DNA from: an uncultured Lachnospiraceae bacterium
GTDB lineage: Bacteria; Bacillota; Clostridia; Lachnospirales; Lachnospiraceae
Length of the DNA stretch: 16,269 bases
Reading direction: 5' to 3'
NCBI GenBank assembly: GCA_910586555.1
Contig: CAJUJY010000075.1
Span: 1-16,269, forward strand
Shown piece after piece: positions 1 to 7,159 of the stretch (position 1 is its first letter; each line of letters begins with the position of its first letter). A program made the translations under genes and the position numbers. The notes below the pieces were generated by a model. It worked only from the letters and a program-made list of their open reading frames with translations. It had not been told where the DNA came from and made no database searches.

Positions 1-32
1 TTGCTTACTTGAATCTTCCAAGATTTGTGAGA

Positions 33-54
33 TTTTTGAAAATTGATTTCCGTG
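33..54. repeat. 22-bp inverted repeat, left copy (partner 16218-16239)
   Basis: Positions 33-54 are the exact reverse complement of positions 16218-16239, 22 of 22 bases. The core GAAAATTGATTTC is itself a partial palindrome (GAAA-N5-TTTC). The left copy contains a TTGAAA box at 36-41, 18 bp before TATAAA at 60-65, so it may sit in a promoter reading into the window. By chance such a match within 16 kb is very unlikely even in AT-rich DNA. Its role is not known; a shared operator or a dispersed repeat are both possible. Confidence 0.75.
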
Positions 55-101
55 CTTCATATAAATTTCCTCTTCCATTTCTGGATAATATGTGTTATAA
101 T
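36..101 (+). promoter_or_regulatory. Candidate promoters upstream of tRNA-Arg
   Basis: Two sigma-A-like signals are visible. One is TTGAAA (36-41), an 18-bp spacer, then TATAAA (60-65). The other is an extended -10, TGT followed by TATAAT (93-101), with no good -35. Either would transcribe the tRNA at 178 and possibly the gene at 287. The stretch 1-177 otherwise shows no gene. Confidence 0.4.
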
Positions 102-177
102 AAACAACATTGCCAGAGTAAATTGTTGTAATAAAGTCCTATGTTTTGGGACAGTATATGGTATTTTGTATATCCTT

Positions 178-250
178 GCATCTGTAGCTCAGTGGATAGA
201 GCAGCGGTTTCCGGAACCGTGTGCCGGGGGTCCGAGTCCCTCCAGATGCG
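178..250 (+). tRNA. tRNA-Arg, anticodon CCG
   Basis: The cloverleaf is complete. The acceptor stem GCATCTG (178-184) pairs with CAGATGC (243-249), followed by discriminator G250. The D stem is GCTC/GAGC (187-190/199-202). The anticodon stem is GCGGT/ACCGT (204-208/216-220) around loop TTCCGGA, giving anticodon CCG at 211-213, which reads the Arg codon CGG. The T stem is GGGGG/CCCTC (226-230/238-242). CCA is not encoded, so it must be added after transcription. One oddity: the T loop reads TCCGAGT, with C where nearly all elongator tRNAs have the T that becomes pseudouridine 55. A coding gene starts only 36 bases downstream with no terminator between, so the two may be co-transcribed. Confidence 0.95.
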
Positions 251-286
251 TTTATTTAAGAAACTTTGAAAGGAAGTGCGCATGTT

Positions 287-1009
287 ATGCGGTTTAAATA
301 TAAAAAGCTGGTACTTGTATTTTCTGTTGCAATTATGCTTATTGGCCTTGGAACATTCTCACTGGTTGCGCCGTCAATAGACTTTTCATTTGGCAGTAAG
401 GCAGCAGAAGAGGTTACAGGCAATGGCGTAGCAACAGCTAAAAATGTTGTTGCAGACATGTCAGACAGTGAAGTAAAATCTGCAATATCAGAGCTGGTAT
501 CAGTTTATTTTGATGCCAAGCAGCGTGTAGATTTAGACAAGCTGGCTGGCTGTGTAAGTGATATAAGCCGTGTGGATAATAAACGCCTTGTTGCTGAAGC
601 AGAATATATTGAAGCATATAAAAATATTGACTGTACCATTAAAAAAGGATATGAAGATGGTACATACAGGGTTTATGTGTATTATGATGTAAAAGTCTAT
701 GACATTGATACACTTGTCCCATCACTTACAGCACTGTTTATTAAGGCTGATGAAAACAGGAATTTTAAAATATATCTTGGTGTTATAGACGGCAAGGCAC
801 AGGAAATGGTTGATAAACTTGATAACAGTGATGAAATTAAGAAAATTGCAGATTCTGTACAAAAAAAGCTTGAAGGGATTGTAAGCAGTAATGAAGCTGT
901 AAGGGACTTCTATGAAATGCTTGAGAGCAGTAATGAAACAAATGAAGCCGTAGAAGACAATGAAAACATAGATAAAGAGGGCAAAAGGGCAACAGCAGCA
1001 CCTAAGTAA
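287..1009 (+). CDS. Membrane-anchored or secreted protein of unknown function
   Basis: A 240-residue protein. An N-terminal basic stretch (MRFKYKK) and a hydrophobic segment at about residues 8-28 suggest an uncleaved signal anchor or signal peptide, so the rest probably lies outside the membrane. The middle (about residues 60-175) mixes helices and strands rich in Tyr and Val (for example RVYVYYDVKVYDIDTL), compatible with a small NTF2-like fold, but this is only inference. The C-terminus is acidic (about 215-230) and ends in a short basic tail. I chose ATG 287 because AGGAAG lies 10 bases upstream; an in-frame TTG at 266 has no ribosome binding site. The gene follows tRNA-Arg closely and ends at a strong terminator. 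I do not recognise a named family; similar proteins probably occur in other Lachnospiraceae. Confidence 0.85.
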   Translation: MRFKYKKLVLVFSVAIMLIGLGTFSLVAPSIDFSFGSKAAEEVTGNGVATAKNVVADMSDSEVKSAISELVSVYFDAKQRVDLDKLAGCVSDISRVDNKRLVAEAEYIEAYKNIDCTIKKGYEDGTYRVYVYYDVKVYDIDTLVPSLTALFIKADENRNFKIYLGVIDGKAQEMVDKLDNSDEIKKIADSVQKKLEGIVSSNEAVRDFYEMLESSNETNEAVEDNENIDKEGKRATAAPK

Positions 1010-1034
1010 GCTGTCCTGCCATAATATCCCTTCA

Positions 1035-1061
1035 GGGCAAAACAAATGTTTTGCCCTTTTT
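1035..1061 (+). terminator. Intrinsic terminator
   Basis: A perfect 9-bp stem, GGGCAAAAC (1035-1043) and GTTTTGCCC (1048-1056), with loop AAAT, followed directly by five T. It lies 25 bases after the stop codon of the upstream gene and separates it from rluF. Confidence 0.92.
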
Positions 1062-1101
1062 CCCTATATAGCTGTAATTCTTTGGTAATGGAGGCAGGAT
1101 T

Positions 1102-1833
1102 ATGTCTTATATGTCTGGCCAGGATTCTGGCATAAGGATTAATAAATTTCTAAGTGAAGCAGGAATATGTTCAAGACGCCATGCAGACAATATTATTGGA
1201 AGCGGGCGGGTATGTATAGACGGGATTGTTGCAGGGGCTGGTGCAAAAGTTTTTCCTGGAATGGAAGTTACCCTTGATGGCAGGTGCATTTCAAAGGAAG
1301 AAGAAGAAATATTTCTTGCATTTTATAAGCCAGCAGGAATTGTATGTACTACAGCAGAAGAGGAAAATGGAACTAAAGTGGTAAATGTAATTGATTACAT
1401 AGGCTATAATAAAAGAATTTACCCTGTAGGCAGGCTTGACCAGGCATCAGAAGGGCTTCTGCTCCTTACAAACCAGGGTGGTATTATGGAAAAAATACTG
1501 CGCAGCCGCTATGGGCATGAAAAAGAATATTTTGTAAAAACAAACAGACAAGTAACAGATGATTTTATATATAAAATGGGAAAAGGGGTACCAGTTTTAG
1601 ATACAGTTACAAAACCTTGTAAAATATGGAAAGAAGATAACTACAGTTTCCATATAATACTTACACAGGGCCTTAACCGCCAGATAAGAAGGATGTGTGA
1701 ATACTTTGGTTACAGAGTAGTGTATCTTAGGCGTGACAGGGTGATGAATATTACACTTAAAGGGCTAAAAAAAGGCATGTACCGGCATCTGGACAGCAGA
1801 GAAATAGCTGTATTAAAAAAGCAGTTAAAATAA
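1102..1833 (+). CDS. rluF: 23S rRNA pseudouridine synthase, RluF-type
   Basis: A 243-residue protein of the RsuA/RluB/RluE/RluF family, which isomerises uridine to pseudouridine in rRNA; E. coli RluF acts on U2604 of 23S rRNA. An S4 RNA-binding domain covers about residues 11-58 (INKFLSEAGICSRRHAD). The catalytic motif is GRLDQASEGL with the nucleophile Asp113. The C-terminal block GLNRQIRRMCEYFGYRVVYL (about 196-215) is close to the E. coli RluF signature GLNRQIRRMCEHFGYEV. Length is somewhat shorter than E. coli RluF, which has a basic tail. GGAGG at 1089-1093 lies 8 bases before ATG 1102; Met4 is a possible alternative start. It is the first gene after the terminator at 1035-1061 and is followed by a 172-base leader before ligA. 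The assignment to RluF rather than RluB rests on this C-terminal block. Confidence 0.9.
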   Translation: MSYMSGQDSGIRINKFLSEAGICSRRHADNIIGSGRVCIDGIVAGAGAKVFPGMEVTLDGRCISKEEEEIFLAFYKPAGIVCTTAEEENGTKVVNVIDYIGYNKRIYPVGRLDQASEGLLLLTNQGGIMEKILRSRYGHEKEYFVKTNRQVTDDFIYKMGKGVPVLDTVTKPCKIWKEDNYSFHIILTQGLNRQIRRMCEYFGYRVVYLRRDRVMNITLKGLKKGMYRHLDSREIAVLKKQLK

Positions 1834-1889
1834 GGGCAGTAATATTTGTTGCTGCTACCAGGACAATATTAAAAATAAGAAAGGGGAAA

Positions 1890-1997
1890 GTTACTGTAAA
1901 ACAGGCATTTGTCCAAAGCAGTATAACAGCAAGGGTTTTATGGATTTATAAGACAGATGGAATATAAGGGTTTTACTTTTTATAAGTTTTCAGTAAC
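1890..1997 (+). promoter_or_regulatory. Structured leader with direct repeats upstream of ligA
   Basis: GTTACTGTAAAAC (1890-1902) can pair with GTTTTCAGTAAC (1986-1997), leaving one bulged T, so a 12-bp stem closes 9 bases before the ligA start. Inside lies an imperfect direct repeat: AAGGGTTTTA, four bases, TTTATAAG at 1931-1952, and a near copy at 1966-1986. The ligA ribosome binding site is weak (only GGA at 1998-2000) and abuts this stem. This may control ligA translation or hold a protein-binding site; it matches no riboswitch class I know. Confidence 0.4.
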
Positions 1998-2005
1998 GGA
2001 TTGAT

Positions 2006-3970
2006 ATGCAGGATAATATAAAGCGTATGAAAGAACTTGCCACAATATTAAATAAAGCATCAGAGGTATATTACCAGGGCAAGGACGAAATAATGGATAA
2101 TTTTTCATATGATAAACTGTATGATGAACTGCTTGGACTTGAAAAAGAAACAGGCATGGTGCTTGCTGGAAGCCCTACAAAAAAAGTGGGCTATGAAGTG
2201 ATTAGTGCCTTGCCAAAGGAAACACATTCTTCTCCTATGCTTTCACTTGATAAAACAAAAGAAACAGAACAGCTTGTAACATGGCTTGGTTCTAAAGAAG
2301 GACTGCTCTCCTGGAAAATGGACGGGCTTACAATAGTTTTAACTTATAGCGGAGGGGAACTTTCAAAAGCAGTTACAAGGGGCAATGGCCAGATTGGTGA
2401 AGTTATTACAAATAATGCCAGGGTTTTTAAAAATATACCATTAAAAATACCATTTACAGGCAGCCTTATACTAAGAGGGGAAGCAGTAATATCTTATTCA
2501 GAATTTGAACGTATAAACAGCCTTTCCGGTGAAGAAGAAAGATATAAAAACCCAAGGAATTTATGCAGTGGCTCTGTAAGGCAGTTAAATAATGAAATTA
2601 CAGCAAAAAGAAATGTTGAATTTTATGCATTTGCATTAGTTGAAGCAGAAAATACAGATTTTGGTAATTCCCAGGCAAATAAAATGGAATTTTTAAAAAG
2701 CCAGGGATTTGATATTGTTGAATATAAAAAAGTAAATGCAGGAAATATTACAGATACAGTAAAATGGTTTGAAAATAAAATAACTACTAATGATTTCCCG
2801 TCAGACGGGCTTGTGTTAATATTTGATGATATAGCATATGGCAGTTCACTCGGGCATACTTCTAAGTTTCCAAGAAATGCAATAGCGTTTAAGTGGAAAG
2901 ATGAAACAGCAGATACAAAGCTTATAGGGATTGAATGGAGTGCATCAAGGACAGGCCTTATAAACCCTATAGCATTATTTGAACCTGTAGAGCTTGAAGG
3001 CACAACAGTTTCAAGGGCAAGTGTGCATAATTTAAGCATTATGGAACAGTTACAGCTTGGAGAAGGTGATATAGTAAGGATTTATAAAGCAAATATGATA
3101 ATCCCGCAAATTGCAGAGAACCTTACAAAAAGCGCCAGTATAAAAATACCAGAAAAATGCCCGGTATGTGGAAAAAAGACTTCCATACATAAGGAAAATG
3201 GTGTTAAAATCCTTATATGTACAAATGAAGAATGTCTTGCTAAAAAAATTAAATCCATTTCACATTTTGTAAGCCGTGATGCAATGAATATAGACGGCCT
3301 TTCTGAAGCAACTATAGAAAAGCTGGTTGCAAAAGGGTTACTGCATGGCCTTTCAGATCTTTTTAACCTTGGAATGTACGAAGAAGAAATAACAGAGATG
3401 GAGGGGTTTGGCAAAAGATCTTTTGAAAAGCTGGTACAGGCAGCAGAAAATGCAAGAAAGACCACAGCCGCAAAGTTTGTATACAGCCTTGGAATACCAA
3501 ATATAGGGCTGTCCAATGCAAAAATGGTTTGTAAATATTTTGATAATGATTTTGACAAAGTACGCCATGCAAAAAAAGAAAAACTTATAGAAATAGACGG
3601 AATAGGTGAAGTAATTGCAGAAGCATTTGAAAACTTTTTTGCAAAACCAGAGAATAATAAAACAATAGACAAGCTGTTAAAAGTTATTATATTTGAAAAA
3701 GAAGAAGCAGGCTTTATAGAAGCAGATATGGCGGGAATGAATTTTGTTATTACAGGAAAGGTAAATATTTTTGCAAACAGGAATGTGGCTAAAGAATTAA
3801 TAGAAGCCAGGGGTGGAAAGGTTACAGGAAGTGTAACATCAAAAACAAGTTTTCTTATAAATAATGATGCAGCAAGTAATTCTTCTAAGAACAAAAAGGC
3901 AAAAGAACTAGATGTGCCTGTAATTACAGAAGAAGAATTTATAGAAAAATTTAATATAAAAATCCAGTAA
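2006..3970 (+). CDS. ligA: NAD+-dependent DNA ligase (LigA), divergent clade
   Basis: A 654-residue protein that seals nicks in DNA using NAD+. Domain order is normal: Ia NMN-binding region (about 1-60), nucleotidyltransferase domain with active-site Lys104 in WKMDGL and Glu159 in LRGEA, OB fold (about 305-375), a four-Cys zinc finger (C385, C388, C405, C410), helix-hairpin-helix region (about 425-550) and a C-terminal BRCT domain (about 575-650). Several usually fixed residues differ from E. coli LigA. Motif IV, normally DGVVIKV, reads DGLVLIF (267-273), so the essential Lys is Ile. The Glu two residues before the catalytic Lys is Ser102, and RGDG is RGNG. Motif V keeps its Lys (AFKWK, K296). 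Similar ligases with the same features occur as a second LigA in Lachnospiraceae, so this may be the paralogue rather than the main replicative ligase. The start is supported by N-terminal family similarity, not by a good ribosome binding site. Confidence 0.93.
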   Translation: MQDNIKRMKELATILNKASEVYYQGKDEIMDNFSYDKLYDELLGLEKETGMVLAGSPTKKVGYEVISALPKETHSSPMLSLDKTKETEQLVTWLGSKEGLLSWKMDGLTIVLTYSGGELSKAVTRGNGQIGEVITNNARVFKNIPLKIPFTGSLILRGEAVISYSEFERINSLSGEEERYKNPRNLCSGSVRQLNNEITAKRNVEFYAFALVEAENTDFGNSQANKMEFLKSQGFDIVEYKKVNAGNITDTVKWFENKITTNDFPSDGLVLIFDDIAYGSSLGHTSKFPRNAIAFKWKDETADTKLIGIEWSASRTGLINPIALFEPVELEGTTVSRASVHNLSIMEQLQLGEGDIVRIYKANMIIPQIAENLTKSASIKIPEKCPVCGKKTSIHKENGVKILICTNEECLAKKIKSISHFVSRDAMNIDGLSEATIEKLVAKGLLHGLSDLFNLGMYEEEITEMEGFGKRSFEKLVQAAENARKTTAAKFVYSLGIPNIGLSNAKMVCKYFDNDFDKVRHAKKEKLIEIDGIGEVIAEAFENFFAKPENNKTIDKLLKVIIFEKEEAGFIEADMAGMNFVITGKVNIFANRNVAKELIEARGGKVTGSVTSKTSFLINNDAASNSSKNKKAKELDVPVITEEEFIEKFNIKIQ

Positions 3971-4044
3971 TAAACTTAATATAAAAAGTTAAACACCAGG
4001 ACTAAAATATTACACTAAGTTATTTTACAGAAAGAGGTGGTAAT

Positions 4045-4977
4045 ATGCCAATTAAAGTAAAAAACAACCTTCCTGCAAAGAAGGTTATGGAAAAAGAAAA
4101 TATATTTATGATGGACGAAAGAAGGGCAGTAACACAGGATATAAGGCCGCTTCATATAGCAGTACTCAATCTTATGCCATTAAAAGAAAATACAGAGGTA
4201 CAGCTTTTAAGAAGCCTTTCCAATACACCTCTCCAGATGGATATTACTTTCCTGTCAACAGCAACATATACTGGCACACATACACCTGAAAGCCACCTTA
4301 ATGAATTTTACAAAACATTTGGAGAAGTAAAAAACAGGAAATTTGACGGGTTAATTATTACAGGCGCACCAATAGAACACCTGGAATACGAAGAAGTACA
4401 ATACTGGGAAGAACTTAAAAATATAATGGACTGGTCAAAGACAAATGTAACATCAACCTTGCATATATGCTGGGGGGCACAAGCTGGCCTTTATTACCAT
4501 TATGGCATACATAAACACATATTGCCAAAGAAAATAACAGGTGTATTTAAACATTATGTCCACCACCGCAGGATACCGCTTTTAAGGGGGTTTGATGATG
4601 TATTTTATGCACCACATTCAAGAAATACATGCGTTGACCATAATGAAATAGCTGCTTGTAAAGACCTTATAGTGCTGGCTGACTCAGATGAAGCTGGTGA
4701 ACTGCTGCTTGTATCAACTGATTCAAAGCAGGTTTTTGTACTTGGGCATCTTGAATATGACAGGCTTACACTTGACATGGAATATAAAAGGGATATAGCA
4801 GCAGGAATTGATACAGGCATACCAGTTAATTATTATCCAGGAGATGATCCTTCTAAAAAACCTTACCTGACATGGAGGGCTGCTGCCAATGCTATGTATT
4901 CAAACTGGATTAATTATTATGTATACCAGCAGACACCGTTTGAATTTATTAATACAGCAGAGATTATAGGAAAATAG
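4045..4977 (+). CDS. metA: Homoserine O-acetyltransferase (MetA type)
   Basis: A 310-residue protein of the MetA/HTS family, which activates homoserine by acylation as the first committed step of methionine synthesis in the cytoplasm. The catalytic Cys142 lies in HICWGAQAGL, and His235 and Glu237 in LGHLEYDR complete the expected triad. Residue 111 is Glu (GAPIEHLEY). In characterised enzymes Glu here goes with acetyl-CoA use and Gly with succinyl-CoA use, so acetyl-CoA is the predicted donor. Length matches the family. AGAGGTGG lies 4 to 7 bases before the ATG. Only 74 bases separate it from ligA; no SAM riboswitch or T-box fits in this gap. Confidence 0.95.
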   Translation: MPIKVKNNLPAKKVMEKENIFMMDERRAVTQDIRPLHIAVLNLMPLKENTEVQLLRSLSNTPLQMDITFLSTATYTGTHTPESHLNEFYKTFGEVKNRKFDGLIITGAPIEHLEYEEVQYWEELKNIMDWSKTNVTSTLHICWGAQAGLYYHYGIHKHILPKKITGVFKHYVHHRRIPLLRGFDDVFYAPHSRNTCVDHNEIAACKDLIVLADSDEAGELLLVSTDSKQVFVLGHLEYDRLTLDMEYKRDIAAGIDTGIPVNYYPGDDPSKKPYLTWRAAANAMYSNWINYYVYQQTPFEFINTAEIIGK

Positions 4978-4978
4978 G

Positions 4979-5220
4979 CTGTCTGCCACTGGCAAAACAA
5001 CCTTATTTCCACCTTTAAAGAACTGGCTTAATGAGGTTAAAAAATTTATAACTTATATTTAACACCAAAGGGGATAGTACGCGGAAATGATATTTACCTG
5101 TATGGTGATAAATTAAAAGCATATTTAATAAAAGGAGCAAAATTTTTACCAGGACAGACAGGGGCAGATACACAGGCTGGATGGGGTGCACTATGTTTAA
5201 GGGACAGCCTGCCGTTTTAG
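4979..5220 (+). pseudogene. Decayed, frameshifted coding relic
   Basis: The 384-base gap after metA is not random. One frame from 4979 reads LSATGKTTLFPPLKNWLNEV and on to a stop at 5060-5062. A second frame, shifted by one base, continues from about 5061 as TPKGIVRGNDIYLYGDKLKA, then GAKFLPGQTGADTQAGWGAL, to TAG at 5218-5220. Joined, they give about 80 residues with normal amino-acid composition. No start codon or ribosome binding site is present. I read this as the C-terminal remains of a lost gene with a one-base shift near 5055-5063. I do not recognise the family. Confidence 0.5.
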
Positions 5221-5293
5221 GAAAGAGGCTTATTAATACCTGGGAAATAATATTTCTTCCATATAACTACTATGGAATTATTTGATATTTGTA

Positions 5294-5322
5294 TTGAAAA
5301 TAGTATGATTTGATTGTATAAT
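5294..5322 (+). promoter_or_regulatory. Sigma-A promoter of the chemotaxis receptor gene
   Basis: TTGAAA (5294-5299), a 17-bp spacer and a perfect TATAAT (5317-5322). The start codon at 5362 is 40 bases downstream with AGGAGG in between. The best-formed housekeeping promoter in the window. Confidence 0.75.
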
Positions 5323-5361
5323 TTACTTTAAGATAAATAAAAACTAACAGGAGGAAGATAC

Positions 5362-7041
5362 ATGTTTAAGAACATGAAAATTAAGGTGGGGCTGGCCCTG
5401 GGGTTTGGTATTACTATTGTGGTTTCTGTTGTTATTATTGTTTTTATGCTGCTTATAATAGATTACCAGAGTAGTACATATAATGGCATTATTAACAGCC
5501 AGGTCAAGGCAAATGAACTGATTTTAGAGTGCCGTATTAGTACAAATAATGCCGCCCGCAATGTAAGGGATATGGTATTAGATCCTAATGATCCAGAGAA
5601 TAAAACTTTAAGTGCCAGTATAGAAGAATCCCTTGCAGAACTTGAAGTAGCTATGAAAGAACTTATGGCAGTTTATCCTTTATCTGATGGTAAAGTAAAA
5701 GATTATATTAATGCTATGCGTGACTGGTATGATGAAGTGCCAGATATTATGAATGCGGTTAATTCTGGAAACCAGCGGGAAGCCATAAGGCTTGTTAAAA
5801 ATAATTGTACACCAAAGTTAAATAATATGATTGGGACAGCTAAAGATATATCTGCAAACTTGTTAAAAGAGCAGAACAGGATTATTGAAAAGCAACAGGA
5901 AGAAATCCGTATTGCACAAACTATAATGATTACAGCGGCCATAGTGTCTGCATGTTTTGTAGTATTTATGGCTTTACGGGTTATTATTAGCATTACCAGG
6001 CCAGTAAAGCAGGTTAGTATTGCACTGGAAGGTTTTAGCCAGGGCAGGCTTGATATTCCTGTAGAATACAAAAGCCGTAGTGAACTTGGTAAGATGTGTG
6101 ATGCTTTAAGAATAAGCCAGCATGTGCTGTCAGAGCTTATTAGTGATGAGTGCCATATTCTGGAAGAAATGGCAAATGGCAACTTTGATATCCATACAAA
6201 GGATGAAAACATATATGTAGGTGAATTAAATGGCATATTAAAGTCACTGCGTATTATTAATGAGAATTTAAGCAATACGCTTGGGCAGATTATGCATAAT
6301 GCAGAACAGGTTGCCAGTGAAGCAATGCAGGTATCCAACGGGTCACAGTCTTTGGCACAGGGTGCTACTGAACAGGCAAGCTCTGTAGAACAGCTTGCAT
6401 CTACAATAGTAGAAATATCTAACAATTCCAAAAACAATGCCCATAACAGTGAGCAGGCAAGCAACCAGTCAAAGCTTGCAGGCAGGCAGGTTGAGGAAAG
6501 TGCCAGGCTTATGGATGACATGGTGCTTGCAATGGAAAAGATATCAGATTCTTCCAATGAAATTGGAAAGATTATTGCTACGATTGAAAATATTGCATTC
6601 CAGACAAATATACTTGCATTAAATGCTGCTGTAGAAGCAAGCCGTGCTGGTGAGGTAGGCAAGGGCTTTGCTGTAGTGGCAGAAGAAGTACGTGGGCTTG
6701 CTGCTAAATCAGATGAGGCGGCAAAAGCAACTAAGAACCTTATTGAACATTCAATACTTACTGTTAAAGAAGGCAGTGATATTGTAAAAAGTGTGTCTGT
6801 TTCATTATCAAAGACAGTTGAGATATCTAACCATGTGTTAGAATCTGTACATTTGATTAAAAAAGCAACTGAAGAAGAATTTGAATCAATAGAACAGGTA
6901 ACAAAAGGCATTAATGAGATTTCATGTGTAGTACAGACAAATTCTGCTACAAGTGAAGAATTTGCAGCTACAAGTACAGAATTGTCAAACCAGGCGGCTG
7001 TTATGCATGATCTGTTAAGCAGGTTCAGGCTGCGCAGTTAA
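5362..7041 (+). CDS. Methyl-accepting chemotaxis protein
   Basis: A 559-residue transmembrane chemoreceptor. TM1 is at about residues 9-33, followed by an extracellular four-helix-bundle-type sensor domain (about 34-185), TM2 at about 186-208, a HAMP linker (about 209-262, with TRPVKQVSIAL) and a second HAMP-like stretch to about 300. The long coiled-coil signalling domain follows, with the conserved hairpin tip at about 408-440 (IAFQTNILALNAAVEASRAG, then GKGFAVVAEEVRGLA). It should signal through CheA and CheW. No C-terminal CheR-binding pentapeptide is present. AGGAGG precedes the ATG by 7 bases. It is a single-gene unit with its own promoter and a terminator. The ligand cannot be predicted from sequence. 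No other chemotaxis or flagellar gene is in the window. Confidence 0.95.
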   Translation: MFKNMKIKVGLALGFGITIVVSVVIIVFMLLIIDYQSSTYNGIINSQVKANELILECRISTNNAARNVRDMVLDPNDPENKTLSASIEESLAELEVAMKELMAVYPLSDGKVKDYINAMRDWYDEVPDIMNAVNSGNQREAIRLVKNNCTPKLNNMIGTAKDISANLLKEQNRIIEKQQEEIRIAQTIMITAAIVSACFVVFMALRVIISITRPVKQVSIALEGFSQGRLDIPVEYKSRSELGKMCDALRISQHVLSELISDECHILEEMANGNFDIHTKDENIYVGELNGILKSLRIINENLSNTLGQIMHNAEQVASEAMQVSNGSQSLAQGATEQASSVEQLASTIVEISNNSKNNAHNSEQASNQSKLAGRQVEESARLMDDMVLAMEKISDSSNEIGKIIATIENIAFQTNILALNAAVEASRAGEVGKGFAVVAEEVRGLAAKSDEAAKATKNLIEHSILTVKEGSDIVKSVSVSLSKTVEISNHVLESVHLIKKATEEEFESIEQVTKGINEISCVVQTNSATSEEFAATSTELSNQAAVMHDLLSRFRLRS

Positions 7042-7064
7042 AGCTGGTTAGTATGGCAATATAT

Positions 7065-7116
7065 AAAAGGCATAACCGTTATCTTACAGGATAGCGTTAT
7101 GCCTTTTGTTTTTTAA
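7065..7116 (+). terminator. Terminator between the chemoreceptor gene and tmcAL
   Basis: AAAAGGCATAAC (7065-7076) pairs with GTTATGCCTTTT (7096-7107), with a further TATC/GATA pairing inside and a short loop. A T-rich run (GTTTTTT) follows on the + strand. It ends the chemoreceptor transcript and lies between convergent genes, so it may also act on the minus-strand tmcAL transcript. Confidence 0.85.
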
Positions 7117-7159
7117 CTTTAGTATTCTTATATATCTGTATTCCAGGCTGCTATTATTC

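Noticed and set aside
266..286. Upstream TTG start for the first protein gene
   Set aside because: No ribosome binding site before it, and AGGAAG is well placed for ATG 287.
1841..1871. Terminator after rluF (TAATATT hairpin)
   Set aside because: Weak AT stem with a bulge, followed by A-rich rather than T-rich sequence.
3082..3894. 270-codon open frame on the minus strand
   Set aside because: Antisense to ligA, low-complexity composition, no family resemblance.
3971..4044. SAM riboswitch or T-box before metA
   Set aside because: Only 74 bases are available and no matching conserved core or terminator is present.
5703..6911. 402-codon open frame on the minus strand
   Set aside because: Lies entirely antisense to the chemoreceptor gene, is rich in Ser and Ile as expected of a shadow frame, and has no ribosome binding site.
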